From: JACKBK01 sp963707275
Lineage (GTDB): Bacteria > Chloroflexota > Anaerolineae > JAAEKA01
Assembly (NCBI GenBank): GCA_963707275.1
Contig: CAVPPH010000004.1
Coordinates: 310,001 to 374,000, forward strand
DNA: 64,000 bases
Direction of reading: 5' to 3'
In this document: positions 1-15,178 of the stretch, one piece after another
Layout of the letters: every line of letters starts with the position of its first letter
Position numbering within the stretch: the stretch's first letter is position 1
The notes under the pieces: model-generated
What the model saw: only the letters and a program-made list of their open reading frames with translations
Database searches by the model: none
What the model was told of the DNA's origin: nothing
Made by a program: the position numbers and the translations under genes

Positions 1-237
1 GATGTCACCGGCCGCGTGAAGACGTACGAAGCCATCGTCAAGGGTGAGCCGATTTCGTCTCCGGGCGTGCCGGAATCCTTCCGGGTCCTGGTGAAGGAGC
101 TGCAATCCCTGGGGCTGTCGGTGGAAGTCATCAACGAGAAGGATGAGGTCATCCACTTTGGCAAGGACGACGGCGACGAGCAGCTGCCGAAACTTGGTTT
201 CAGCCTGAGCGTACCCGGCCCGCTGGCCGGCAGATAA
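1..237 (+). CDS. rpoB: RNA polymerase beta subunit, C-terminal end (partial)
   Basis: This is the last 78 codons of the beta subunit, open at the left window edge and ending in TAA. The reading GRVKTYEAIVKGE and then PGVPESFRVLVKELQSLGL is the highly conserved beta C-terminus that packs against beta' near the clamp. The tail after it (Asp/Glu-rich, ending PGPLAGR) is lineage-variable. rpoC follows after 161 bases filled by heptanucleotide repeats, and the stop codon itself lies inside a degenerate repeat unit. Identity is certain; only the N-terminal part lies outside the window. Confidence 0.97.
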   Translation, partial: DVTGRVKTYEAIVKGEPISSPGVPESFRVLVKELQSLGLSVEVINEKDEVIHFGKDDGDEQLPKLGFSLSVPGPLAGR

Positions 238-240
238 TCA

Positions 241-386
241 GTAATCAGTAGACGGTAATCAGTAAACGGTAAACAGTTAGCAGTACTCAGTAGACGCAGC
301 GGGCCAGCGAGCCTACTCCGATCACTGAATACTGATCACTGGTTACTGTTTACTGGTCACCGAACACTGGTCACTGTTCACTGAAC
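241..386. repeat. Inverted arrays of ACTGnnT heptanucleotide tandem repeats
   Basis: Eight consecutive 7-base units of the type GTAATCA/GTAAACG/GTAGACG fill 241-296. Nine consecutive units of the complementary type (ACTGAAT, ACTGATC, ACTGGTT, ACTGTTT and similar) fill 324-386. The two arrays are in opposite orientation around a GC-rich centre, so the transcript can fold into a long imperfect hairpin between rpoB and rpoC. The same heptads recur at 13443-13484, 22834-22897 and 37069-37101. The array runs up to the rpoC ribosome binding site. Confidence 0.9.
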
Positions 387-398
387 AAGAGGTGAACT

Positions 399-4932
<4,534 letters not shown>

Positions 4933-4946
4933 TTCGCCGGCCTGAT

Positions 4947-4975
4947 TTGACCCGCTGTAACACCTGTGTTAGAAT
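4947..4975 (+). promoter_or_regulatory. Sigma70-type promoter for the rpsL (str) operon
   Basis: TTGACC at 4947-4952 and TAGAAT at 4970-4975 are separated by exactly 17 bases, just after the rpoC stop. This is close to the housekeeping consensus and points at rpsL, so str-operon transcription can start independently of rpoBC. Confidence 0.8.
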
Positions 4976-4983
4976 GCCGGGAA

Positions 4984-5016
4984 GTAGGCCGGGCCTATCC
5001 TAGCGGCTCGGCCTAC
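4984..5016 (+). promoter_or_regulatory. Hairpin in the rpsL leader
   Basis: GTAGGCCG (4984-4991) pairs with CGGCCTAC (5009-5016). A competing inner pairing TAGGCC/GGCCTA overlaps the left arm. It lies just after the predicted start site of the rpsL promoter and could be an attenuator or an S7/S12-type autoregulatory element; the function is inferred. Confidence 0.5.
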
Positions 5017-5128
5017 GTTTGCGGTTTTATCAAATCGGCTCCAGTTCTGATGGACGGGCAAGGCATGCCGCCACAAGCGGCAAGCCAGCCAGGTTCGCAA
5101 AACGACTGAAACGATAAGGAAGAATACT

Positions 5129-5576
5129 TTGCCTACCATCAATCAACTTGTTCGACACGGTCGCAAGCCAAGACCAAACAAGGAAAAGGCGCCGGCCCTG
5201 CGATTCACGCATAATTCATTGAGATCCACGCACGCGCAGGATGCCCAAGGGTTCTCCGCAAAAGCGCGGTGTCTGTACCCAGGTTCGCACTACGACGCCC
5301 AAGAAGCCGAATTCGGCCATGCGCAAGATCGCTCGTGTGCGTCTGAGCAACGGCGTCGAGGTGACAGCCTACATCCCCGGTGAGGGCCATCGCTTGCAGG
5401 AGCACTCCGTGGTCCTGGTGCGCGGTGGTCGTGTGAAGGACCTGCCCGGCGTTCGCTACCACATCGTGCGTGGCGCTCTGGACAGCACCGGCGTCGACAA
5501 GCGTCGTCGTGGTCGTTCCAAGTATGGCGCCAAGCGCCCGAAGCCGGGTGCAGCAGCGCCGGCCCGCCGCAAATAG
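5129..5576 (+). CDS. rpsL: Ribosomal protein S12 (one frameshift, extra loop)
   Basis: S12 of the decoding centre. The TTG start at 5129 follows AAGGAAG. The product begins MPTINQLVRHGRK and, after a break near 5235-5240, continues GSPQKRGVCTQVRTTTPKKPNS with the conserved PKKPNS and GGRVKDLPGVRYH loops. Between PAL and GSPQKRGVC there are 46 extra bases (5201-5246, about 15 residues after one indel is repaired) that are absent from S12 of, for example, Escherichia coli. rpsG follows 19 bases downstream. Confidence 0.93.
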
Positions 5577-5595
5577 GCTGAAGGAGTAGCACATC

Positions 5596-6072
5596 ATGCG
5601 ACGAAACCGTGCTCCGATTCGGACCATCGCGCCCGATCCCAAGTATAACAACGTAGCGCTGGCGAAGTTCATCAACCGCATCATGCTCAGTGGCAAGAAG
5701 AGCACTGCCCAGGCCATCGTCTACGATTCGCTGGCAATTCTGGAGAAGCGCACCGGCAAGCCGGCGATCGAGGTCTTCGAGCAAGCGATCAATAACGCAT
5801 CGCCTGCGGTCGAAGTGAAGCCGCGACGCGTTGGCGGAGCGACCTATCAGGTACCTATGGAAGTGCCCGCGAGCCGCCGTCAGGCTCTGGCGCACCGGTG
5901 GCTGATTGCCAATGCCCGCAAGCGCAGCGGCAAGTCGATGGCGCAGAAGCTGGCTGCTGAGTTGCTCGACGCGTCGAACAACACCGGCACAACCATCAAG
6001 AGAAAAGAAGACACGCACAAGATGGCTGAAGCCAACCGCGCCTTTGCTCACTATCGCTGGGGTGGCCGGTAG
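5596..6072 (+). CDS. rpsG: Ribosomal protein S7
   Basis: An intact gene of 158 residues that initiates assembly of the 30S head by binding the 3' domain of 16S rRNA. It starts MRRNRAPIRTIAPDPKYNN after a GAAGGAG site and carries the conserved core VGGATYQVPMEVPASRRQALA and the C-terminal AFAHYRWGGR. Length and sequence are typical. It sits in the standard str order rpsL-rpsG-fusA. Confidence 0.98.
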   Translation: MRRNRAPIRTIAPDPKYNNVALAKFINRIMLSGKKSTAQAIVYDSLAILEKRTGKPAIEVFEQAINNASPAVEVKPRRVGGATYQVPMEVPASRRQALAHRWLIANARKRSGKSMAQKLAAELLDASNNTGTTIKRKEDTHKMAEANRAFAHYRWGGR

Positions 6073-6128
6073 GTTCAGCCGCATTTAATCGATCCTTTCA
6101 GGCGTTTCAGCCTGTCGCTAACCTTTGC

Positions 6129-6162
6129 GACGGGCGGCTGGAAAGTAGTTCAGCCGCCCGTC
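6129..6162 (+). terminator. 12-bp perfect hairpin between rpsG and fusA
   Basis: GACGGGCGGCTG (6129-6140) and CAGCCGCCCGTC (6151-6162) form a perfect 12-bp stem with a 10-base loop, followed by the weakly U-rich GTTGGTTGTT. It may be a partial terminator or attenuator that reduces transcription into fusA, or an mRNA-stabilising stem. Confidence 0.55.
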
Positions 6163-6194
6163 GTTGGTTGTTCAGGACTTAGGCACGAGAAGTA

Positions 6195-8267
<2,073 letters not shown>

Positions 8268-8301
8268 GACGGCGCAAATCCGCGATTCGCGGGTGAGAAA
8301 T

Positions 8302-8330
8302 TTGGCACATTGAAGGGCGTGTGCTATACT
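8302..8330 (+). promoter_or_regulatory. Sigma70-type promoter for tuf
   Basis: TTGGCA at 8302-8307 and TATACT at 8325-8330 are separated by 17 bases, in the gap between fusA and tuf. Together they predict an independent, strong start for tuf and the S10 genes with a leader of about 175 bases. Confidence 0.8.
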
Positions 8331-8431
8331 CTTTTGGTTGCCGCCGGACTGTAAAGCCAATACCCGGCAGGCATTGGTGCCCCCCATGGTTCACCATGCG
8401 AGCGAGGCGCCTGCGCAGACTTAGTACTCGG

Positions 8432-8475
8432 GAGTAACCCGAAGTACCACCAAATGTGGCTGCTTCGGGTTACTC
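8432..8475 (+). promoter_or_regulatory. Leader hairpin upstream of tuf
   Basis: GAGTAACCCGAAG (8432-8444) pairs perfectly over 13 bp with CTTCGGGTTACTC (8463-8475). CCAC/GTGG extends the stem inside the loop. Upstream in the same leader, CATGGT/ACCATG forms a second small stem near 8386-8399. The leader is not a tRNA (no cloverleaf or T-arm). It may regulate EF-Tu synthesis or protect the transcript. Confidence 0.6.
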
Positions 8476-8513
8476 ATTGTCTTGGAAATTCAGAGAAAAA
8501 ACGAGGAGCAAGC

Positions 8514-9712
<1,199 letters not shown>

Positions 9713-9754
9713 GCACGCGTCTCGCAGAGACCTGTCAGCTAAAACGCAACCCAT

Positions 9755-9783
9755 AAGGAGAGAGGGCACGACCCTCTCTCCTT
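9755..9783 (+). terminator. 12-bp perfect hairpin after tuf
   Basis: AAGGAGAGAGGG (9755-9766) and CCCTCTCTCCTT (9772-9783) form a perfect 12-bp stem with a 5-base loop, 42 bases after the tuf stop and 24 bases before rpsJ. No U-tract follows, so it is more likely a partial terminator or stabiliser than a complete stop. Confidence 0.55.
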
Positions 9784-9806
9784 TGAGCGAAAACACAGGA
9801 ACTACC

Positions 9807-10115
9807 ATGGCAAAAAAGCCGCTTCGCATCAAGCTTAAGGCATACGATCATCGGGTTCTCGATAACTCGGTGCGACAAATCGTGGACGCAGCGGAGCGCA
9901 CCGGCGCAACGGTGGTCGGTCCGGTGCCGCTGCCGACACGGATCGAGAAGTTCACGGTCATGCGCAGTACGTTCATCGACAAGGACTCGCGCGAGCAGTT
10001 CGAAATGCGCACTCATAAGCGCTTGATCGACATTCTGGAGCCTAGCGCGAAGACCATCGACAGCTTGATGCGGTTGCACCTGCCTGCGGGCGTCGACATC
10101 GAAATCAAGCTCTAA
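9807..10115 (+). CDS. rpsJ: Ribosomal protein S10
   Basis: An intact S10 of 102 residues, part of the 30S head and the NusE antitermination factor. ATG at 9807 follows ACAGGA; the upstream in-frame TTG at 9783 lies inside a hairpin and is unlikely. Core motifs are KAYDHRVLDNSVRQIV, GPVPLPTRIEKFTVMRS and FEMRTHKRLIDI. It is the first gene of the S10 set. Confidence 0.97.
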   Translation: MAKKPLRIKLKAYDHRVLDNSVRQIVDAAERTGATVVGPVPLPTRIEKFTVMRSTFIDKDSREQFEMRTHKRLIDILEPSAKTIDSLMRLHLPAGVDIEIKL

Positions 10116-10140
10116 TCAAGTAAAGCTTTCCCGGGATGAT

Positions 10141-10181
10141 GGGACTTGCCCAGAGTCTTCAGTCCCCTAAAGGATGGGCAA
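10141..10181 (+). promoter_or_regulatory. Two mutually exclusive hairpins before rplC
   Basis: GGGACT (10141-10146) can pair with AGTCCC (10161-10166), or TTGCCCA (10146-10152) with TGGGCAA (10175-10181). The two pairings overlap in the region upstream of the start codon at 10184. The second pairing ends three bases before the ATG and would cover the ribosome-binding region. Confidence 0.45.
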
Positions 10182-10183
10182 CC

Positions 10184-10822
10184 ATGAAGGGTATACTGGG
10201 CCGCAAGGTCGGTATGACACAGGTGTTTGAAGAGGGCCTGGCCATACCAGTGACTGTCATTGAAGTCGGGCCGTGTTACGTCACACAAAAGAAAGACTTG
10301 AAAACCGACGGCTACACGGCCATTCAGATTGGCTTTGACGAAACCATCCCATAAGCGAATGAGCAAGGGCGAGCTGCAGCATCTGAAACAGAATCAGATT
10401 CCTGCATTGCGACATCTCAGCGAACTGCGGGTCAGCGAAGAGGATCTGGCAGGTTTTACGGTCGGCCAAAAACTTGACGCCGAGATCTTTGCAGTTGGCG
10501 AGTTGGTCGATGTCATCGGAACGTCCAAGGGACGGGGCTTTCAGGGCGGCATCAAGCGCCATAACTTCAATCGCCAGCCGAAGACCCACGGCGCATTCTG
10601 ATCGCGTCGCGCGCCCCCGGTTCCGCCGGCTCTGGTACGACGCCCGGGCGCACCATGAAGGGGCAGCGTGGGCCTGGACACATGGGCAACCGGCGCGTGA
10701 CCGTGCAAAGCCTGACTGTGGTGCGTGTCGATGCTGAGCGCAACATGCTGGTTGTGCGTGGCGCTATTCCTGGTTCCAAGGGCGGTCTCGTGTTTGTGCG
10801 CGAGGCGAGAAAGCAGGGGTAA
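10184..10822 (+). CDS. rplC: Ribosomal protein L3 (frameshifts)
   Basis: L3 nucleates 50S assembly near the peptidyl-transferase centre. The start MKGILGRKVGMTQVF is at 10184. The body reads HKRMSKGELQHLKQ, VGELVDVIGTSKGRGFQGG, then GRTMKGQRGPGHMGNRRVTV and the C-terminus REARKQG. The frame changes near 10345 and twice near 10600-10620, each compatible with one extra base. Without these the protein is of normal length, about 210 residues. rplD follows after 5 bases. Confidence 0.93.
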
Positions 10823-10827
10823 GCAAG

Positions 10828-11448
10828 ATGTTAGTACCAGTACTTAACATGGCCGGTGAGCGCGTCGATGAGATTGAACTGAGCGATGAGATCTTTGCAG
10901 CCCCGGTGAACAAGCCGGTTATGCACCAGGCACTCGTTCGCCAGCTTGCCAACGCGCGCCGCGGCACGCACAAGGTCAAGGGCCGCAGCGAAGTACGCGG
11001 CGGTGGCCGCAAGCCGTGGCGACAAAAAGGCACAGGCCGGGCCCGGCAGGGCAGTATCCGGTCGCCCCAGTGGCGCGGCGGCGGCGTGGTCTTTGGACCG
11101 ACCCCCCGATCCTATGAAAAGAAGATGCCGCGCAAAATGCGCCGCATTGCCATGCGTTCGGCGCTCTCCCTGAAGACAACCAACAACCAGTTGGTGGTCG
11201 TCAAGGATCTCAGCCTGGCGCAGCCGAAGACCAGAGACTTCGTCGATTTTCTGGGCAAGCTTGATCTGCAGGACAGCGTGTTGGTGTTGCTGGCTGATCG
11301 CAATGACAATGTTGAACTTTCGGCCCGCAACCTGCCCGATGTCAAGACCTTGTTGGCTGGCTACGTGAACGTGCGTGACGTGCTGGGTCATCAAACCCTG
11401 GTGCTGACGCCCGACACGATCGCTGAGATCGAACGGATTCTCGGGTAA
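10828..11448 (+). CDS. rplD: Ribosomal protein L4
   Basis: An intact protein of 206 residues that lines the polypeptide exit tunnel and, in enterobacteria, autoregulates the S10 operon. Conserved motifs are RRGTHKVKGRSEVRGGGRK, PWRQKGTGRARQGS and GGGVVFGPTPRSY. ATG at 10828 follows AGCAAG. Normal length, no frameshift. Confidence 0.97.
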   Translation: MLVPVLNMAGERVDEIELSDEIFAAPVNKPVMHQALVRQLANARRGTHKVKGRSEVRGGGRKPWRQKGTGRARQGSIRSPQWRGGGVVFGPTPRSYEKKMPRKMRRIAMRSALSLKTTNNQLVVVKDLSLAQPKTRDFVDFLGKLDLQDSVLVLLADRNDNVELSARNLPDVKTLLAGYVNVRDVLGHQTLVLTPDTIAEIERILG

Positions 11449-11471
11449 GCGCGAGATAGGCAAGGACTACG

Positions 11472-11763
11472 ATGCACGTACGAGAAATATTGCGCCGGCC
11501 GCTCATGACGGAAAAAACTGGCATTCAAGCTGACTATTGGAACCAGTATTCGTTCGAAGTTGATCGGCGATCCAACAAACACATGGTCAAGGATGCCGTC
11601 GAGGCTTGCTTTGACGTCACAGTTGAAAACGTGCGGGTCATCAACATGCCCGCTCGCATCGGCACGTCGCGGCCGCAGGGTCGTGATCAAGAAGCCGGCC
11701 TGGAAAAAGGCAATTGTGACGTTGAAGCGTGGCGATAGCATTTCCTGGGTCGAAGGCGTTTGA
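11472..11763 (+). CDS. rplW: Ribosomal protein L23 (one frameshift)
   Basis: L23 forms the docking site for trigger factor and SRP at the tunnel exit. It starts MHVREILRRPLMTEKTG at 11472. The frame moves by one near 11670 and continues RRVVIKKPAWKKAIVTLKRG to the stop at 11763. The repaired length, about 96 residues, is typical. The break is an extra base in a G/C run. Confidence 0.92.
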
Positions 11764-11796
11764 TCCGCTGATCACTGATCGAGTGAGGAGTTAACC

Positions 11797-12636
11797 ATGG
11801 GTATCCGGGTTTACAAACCCACATCGCCCGGTCGCCGCGGTATGAGCGTGCTGACCTTCGATGAAATCACGAAGACGCGGCCGGAGCGCTCCCTGGTGGA
11901 GCCGCTGAACCGGACCGCTGGTCGCAACAACCGCGGCAGGATCACCGTGCGCCAACGCGGCGGCGGTCACAAGCGGCTGTATCGCATCATCGACTTCAAG
12001 CGCGACAAGTTCGGCGTGCCGGCACGCGTTTCTTCGATTGAATATGATCCGAACCGGACCGCGCGCATCGCGTTGCTGATTTACGCCGATGGCGCCAAGC
12101 GCTACATCCTGGCTCCTCTGGGACTGAATGTCGGCGACACTGTACAGTCCGGCCCGGACGCCGACATCCGCGTTGGCAATGCGCTGCCTCTGCATCGCAT
12201 TCCGCTGGGTACGATTGTCCACAACGTCGAGTTACAGCCCGGACGCGGCGGCCAGATGGCTCGCTCCGCTGGCACGTCGGCTCAGTTGATGGCCAAGGAA
12301 GGCGACTATGCTACTCTGCGCCTGCCCAGCGGCGAGATGCGCAAGGTGCATCTGAACTGCCTGGCGACTATCGGTCAGGTCGGAAACACCGATCACGCAA
12401 ACATCAAGCTGGGCAAGGCCGGGCGCAAGCGCTGGATGGGACGTCGTCCCGAGGTCCGCGGTGTGGCCATGGACCCCTCTTCGCACCCGCACGGCGGTGG
12501 CGAAGGCCGGTCGCCCATCGGTATGCCTGGGCCGAAGACGCCCTGGGGCAAGCCGACGTTGGGCTACAAGACTCGCCGCAACAAGACGACGAGCAAGTAC
12601 ATCGTTCGCCGCCGCGGCAAGCGCCGAGGCCGGTAA
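11797..12636 (+). CDS. rplB: Ribosomal protein L2
   Basis: An intact protein of 279 residues, a core 50S protein needed for subunit association. Motifs are GRNNRGRITVRQRGGGHKR, the SH3-like middle domain, and the C-terminal PEVRGVAMDPSSHPHGGGEGR containing the conserved functional His. ATG at 11797 follows GAGGAG. Confidence 0.98.
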   Translation: MGIRVYKPTSPGRRGMSVLTFDEITKTRPERSLVEPLNRTAGRNNRGRITVRQRGGGHKRLYRIIDFKRDKFGVPARVSSIEYDPNRTARIALLIYADGAKRYILAPLGLNVGDTVQSGPDADIRVGNALPLHRIPLGTIVHNVELQPGRGGQMARSAGTSAQLMAKEGDYATLRLPSGEMRKVHLNCLATIGQVGNTDHANIKLGKAGRKRWMGRRPEVRGVAMDPSSHPHGGGEGRSPIGMPGPKTPWGKPTLGYKTRRNKTTSKYIVRRRGKRRGR

Positions 12637-12705
12637 ACAAGGGTTGGCCGGACGCAGTGACTGAGGTCGTGGCGTTCCCGCCCTGCTAAGATGCGAGGTT
12701 GAACC

Positions 12706-12987
12706 ATGTCAAGATCGGTGAAAAAGGGGCCGTTTATCTCCCCTAAGCTGCTGAAAAAAGTTGAAAACATGAATCGCGCCGGCGAAAAGCGCATCATCAA
12801 GACTTGGTCGCGCGCCTCCACCGTCTTTCCACAGATGGTCGGGCACACGATTGCCGTCCATGATGGCCGCCGGCACGTGCCGGTCTACGTGTCTGAGAAC
12901 ATGGTCGGCCACAAGCTGGGCGAATTCGCGCCGACGCGGTTCTTCCGCGGACACGTCGCGAAGGACAAGCGGGCCAAGCGGCGCTAG
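12706..12987 (+). CDS. rpsS: Ribosomal protein S19
   Basis: An intact S19 of 93 residues of the 30S head. MSRSVKKGPFISPKLLKK is followed by TWSRASTVFPQMVGHTIAVHDG and HKLGEFAPTRFFRGH, all diagnostic. Standard position between rplB and rplV. Confidence 0.98.
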   Translation: MSRSVKKGPFISPKLLKKVENMNRAGEKRIIKTWSRASTVFPQMVGHTIAVHDGRRHVPVYVSENMVGHKLGEFAPTRFFRGHVAKDKRAKRR

Positions 12988-13019
12988 CCGGCAAATCGGA
13001 TAGGATAGAGGCTGATTCT

Positions 13020-13373
13020 ATGAGCACTATGATTGGCACCGAGGTGCAGGCGCAGCGCAAGCACGTTGGCATACCGGCCCAGAAGGTTCGCCTGGTAATC
13101 AACCAGGTGCGCGGCATGAGAGCCGAAGATGCTCTGATGACTCTGAAGTTCATGCCCCAGGCTGCGGCGCAAGAGATCTACAAGACGATCAACTCCGCCT
13201 TGGCTAATGCAGAGCAAAACGAGGGCCTGGCGCGCGAGGATATGTGGATCAGCGAGATCTACGCTGACGTCGGCCCCACTCGCAAGTGGCGTCGGTTTGG
13301 CGCTCGCGGTCGGTTCAAGCCGATCTTGAAGCGGTCGTCGCACATCACCGTCGTTTTGAGTGAACGTTCTTAA
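13020..13373 (+). CDS. rplV: Ribosomal protein L22
   Basis: An intact L22 of 117 residues whose beta-hairpin lines the exit tunnel. Motifs are IPAQKVRLVINQVRGM, AINSALANAEQNEG (tKTINSALANAE type) and RRFGARGRFKPILKRSSHITV. ATG at 13020. It is followed by 125 bases that carry a heptad repeat before rpsC. Confidence 0.97.
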   Translation: MSTMIGTEVQAQRKHVGIPAQKVRLVINQVRGMRAEDALMTLKFMPQAAAQEIYKTINSALANAEQNEGLAREDMWISEIYADVGPTRKWRRFGARGRFKPILKRSSHITVVLSERS

Positions 13374-13442
13374 CACTTAGCAGAACGCGGTAAGCAACAG
13401 GCTGAAATGGCTGCCGAAAACAGATCCGTTTCTGTTCTGGCC

Positions 13443-13484
13443 ACCGATCACTGATTACTGTTCACTGCTTACCGATTACTGACC
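13443..13484. repeat. Heptanucleotide repeat array, six units
   Basis: Six exact 7-base steps, ACCGATC, ACTGATT, ACTGTTC, ACTGCTT, ACCGATT and ACTGACC, lie directly before the rpsC ribosome binding site. Upstream, AACAGA/TCTGTT (about 13422-13438) forms a small stem. It is the same family as at 241-386. Confidence 0.85.
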
Positions 13485-13498
13485 ACAGGAGGTCACCC

Positions 13499-14149
13499 TT
13501 GGGTCGCAAAGTACATCCTTACGGCTTCCGCCTCGGGTTTATTAAGGACTGGCAGTCCCGCTGGTATGCAGAGCGAGGTCGCTACACCAGTCTGCTGGAC
13601 GAGGATCGCAAGATTCGTGCCATGATCCGCAAGGACATTCCGAAGGCTTCGATCTCCGCTATTGAGATCGAGCGGCAGCGAAACTATGTTCATGTGTGGA
13701 TTCACACGGCCAAGCCGGGCATCATCATCGGGCGCAAGGGCGCTAATGTGAACCTACTGCGCAACACGTTGCAGGAAGTTACCGGCAAGCGGGTCAAGGT
13801 TGACGTGACAGAGATCACGCGGCCGGAGATCGATGCTTATCTCGTGGCTGAAAGCATTGCTGAGCAGCTCGAGCGGCGCATTTCCCACAAGCGTGCCATG
13901 CACCAGGCTATCACCCGTGCCATGCGCCAGGGCGCCGAGGGCATCATGATCACCTGCGCCGGCCGGCTTTCCGGTTCGGAAATGGCGCGCATGGACACCC
14001 AGCGCGAGGGCCAGGTGCCGCGGCACACGTTGCGCGCCGACATCGACTACGCGACCGCAGAGGCGCTGACCACCTTCGGACGCATCGGCGTCAAGGTGTG
14101 GATCTACAAGGGCGAGATTCTGCCGCAGAAGCCTGCTGTCGTCAGCTAA
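13499..14149 (+). CDS. rpsC: Ribosomal protein S3
   Basis: An intact S3 of 216 residues, which shapes the mRNA entry tunnel. TTG at 13499 follows CAGGAGGT; the N-terminus MGRKVHPYGFRLGFIKDW is conserved, so this start is well supported. The KH domain motif IIIGRKG lies at about residue 80, and the C-terminal domain includes GRLSGSEMAR and the end GRIGVKVWIYKGE. Confidence 0.97.
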   Translation: MGRKVHPYGFRLGFIKDWQSRWYAERGRYTSLLDEDRKIRAMIRKDIPKASISAIEIERQRNYVHVWIHTAKPGIIIGRKGANVNLLRNTLQEVTGKRVKVDVTEITRPEIDAYLVAESIAEQLERRISHKRAMHQAITRAMRQGAEGIMITCAGRLSGSEMARMDTQREGQVPRHTLRADIDYATAEALTTFGRIGVKVWIYKGEILPQKPAVVS

Positions 14150-14243
14150 ACAAAGAAACAGTCGCACTTCCGGGTGCCTTGGTCGAAGCGCGTGGCAATA
14201 GTCGCCAGCGCCACGCGGGCTCGTGGAACAGGAGAACAAAGAC

Positions 14244-14664
14244 ATGCTAATTCCAAAGCGTGCGAAGTACCGAAAGCAGTTTCGTGGCCGGATGCGCGGC
14301 TACAGCTGGCGCGGCAGCACAGTTACTCACGGTGAATACGGTCTTCAGGCGCTGGAGCCTTGTTGGATGACCTCTCGTCAGATCGAGGCAGCCCGGCGCG
14401 CCATCGTGCGTTACGTCCGCCGCGGCGGCAAGGTCTGGATCAAGGTCTTCCCCGACAAGCCGGTGACGGCCAAGGCTGCCGAGACCCGTATGGGTAGCGG
14501 CAAGGGTTCGGTGGAACACTGGGTTGCCGTTGTGCGTCCCGGGCCGTGTTCTGTTCGAGATCGCCGGCGTTGAAGAAGATGTCGCTCGCGAGGCAATGCA
14601 GCGAGCCGCCTTCAAGCTGCCGATCCGCACGCAGTTCGTGAAGCGCGAGAGCATGGAGGGCTAA
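14244..14664 (+). CDS. rplP: Ribosomal protein L16 (one frameshift)
   Basis: L16 organises the A-site region of the 50S subunit. ATG at 14244 (MLIPKRAKYRKQFRGRMRG) follows AGGAGA. GKVWIKVFPDKPVTAKAAETRMGSGKG is the signature. An extra C near 14545 breaks the frame; repaired, it continues GRVLFEIAGVEEDVAREAM to the stop at 14664. Length is about 140 residues, as usual. Confidence 0.93.
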
Positions 14665-14667
14665 GTC

Positions 14668-14885
14668 ATGCGGCCAGAAGAAATTCGAAACTACACGATC
14701 TCGCTGAAATCGGTCAGCAACTGGATGAAGCTTACGAAGAGCTGTTCAATCTGCGGTTTCAACGGACAACGGGACAGATGAAGAACACTGCTCGAATGGG
14801 CGAGGTGCGCCGCGATATCGCCCGCATGAAGACCATTCTGCGTGAGCGTGAGCTGGCTGCCTGGCTGGCCAGTGAGGAGAACTAA
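14668..14885 (+). CDS. rpmC: Ribosomal protein L29 (one frameshift)
   Basis: A small helical-hairpin protein at the tunnel exit. It begins MRPEEIRNY at 14668, three bases after the rplP stop. After one missing base near 14695 it reads LAEIGQQLDEAYEELFNLRFQ, then TTGQMKNTARMGEVRRDIARM and ends LASEEN, about 72 residues. The break hides it from simple ORF calling; its place between L16 and S17 and its sequence make the call firm. Confidence 0.88.
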
Positions 14886-14887
14886 CG

Positions 14888-15140
14888 ATGCGTGAACAGC
14901 GAAAGCAACTGGTCGGCCGTGTGACCAGCAACAAGATGGACAAATCGGTGGTGGTCGAGGTGACCCGTGTCAGCCGCCACCCATGTACGGCAAGGTTATT
15001 CGCAGCCATAACAGGTTCATGGCCCACGACGAGAGCAACGCCTGTGCCATCGGCGACGTTGTGCGCATTATCGAGGCTCGCCCCATGAGCCCCGCAAGCG
15101 CTGGGCCGTCGAGGCAATCCTGGAGCACACCGAGGCCTAA
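14888..15140 (+). CDS. rpsQ: Ribosomal protein S17 (two frameshifts)
   Basis: S17 is an OB-fold primary binder of 16S rRNA. MREQRKQLVGRVTSNKMDKS starts at 14888, two bases after the rpmC stop. After a break near 14980 the conserved MYGKVIRSHNRFMAHDE and GDVVRIIEARPMS follow. A second extra C near 15093 must be removed to read RKRWAVEAILE to the stop at 15138-15140. Confidence 0.9.
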
Positions 15141-15178
15141 GTTCGCCCGTGCCCGCGCGCGAGCAGGAGTTCAGACAT

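Noticed and set aside
238..398. CRISPR array suggested by the regular short repeats before rpoC
   Set aside because: Units are 7 bases, tandem without spacers and in inverted arms; there are no cas genes.
8337..8460. tRNA gene between fusA and tuf (a Tyr-like ACTGTAAA loop and a CCACCA further on)
   Set aside because: The bases flanking the putative anticodon loop do not pair, and no T-arm or acceptor stem can be drawn. A leader hairpin fits instead.
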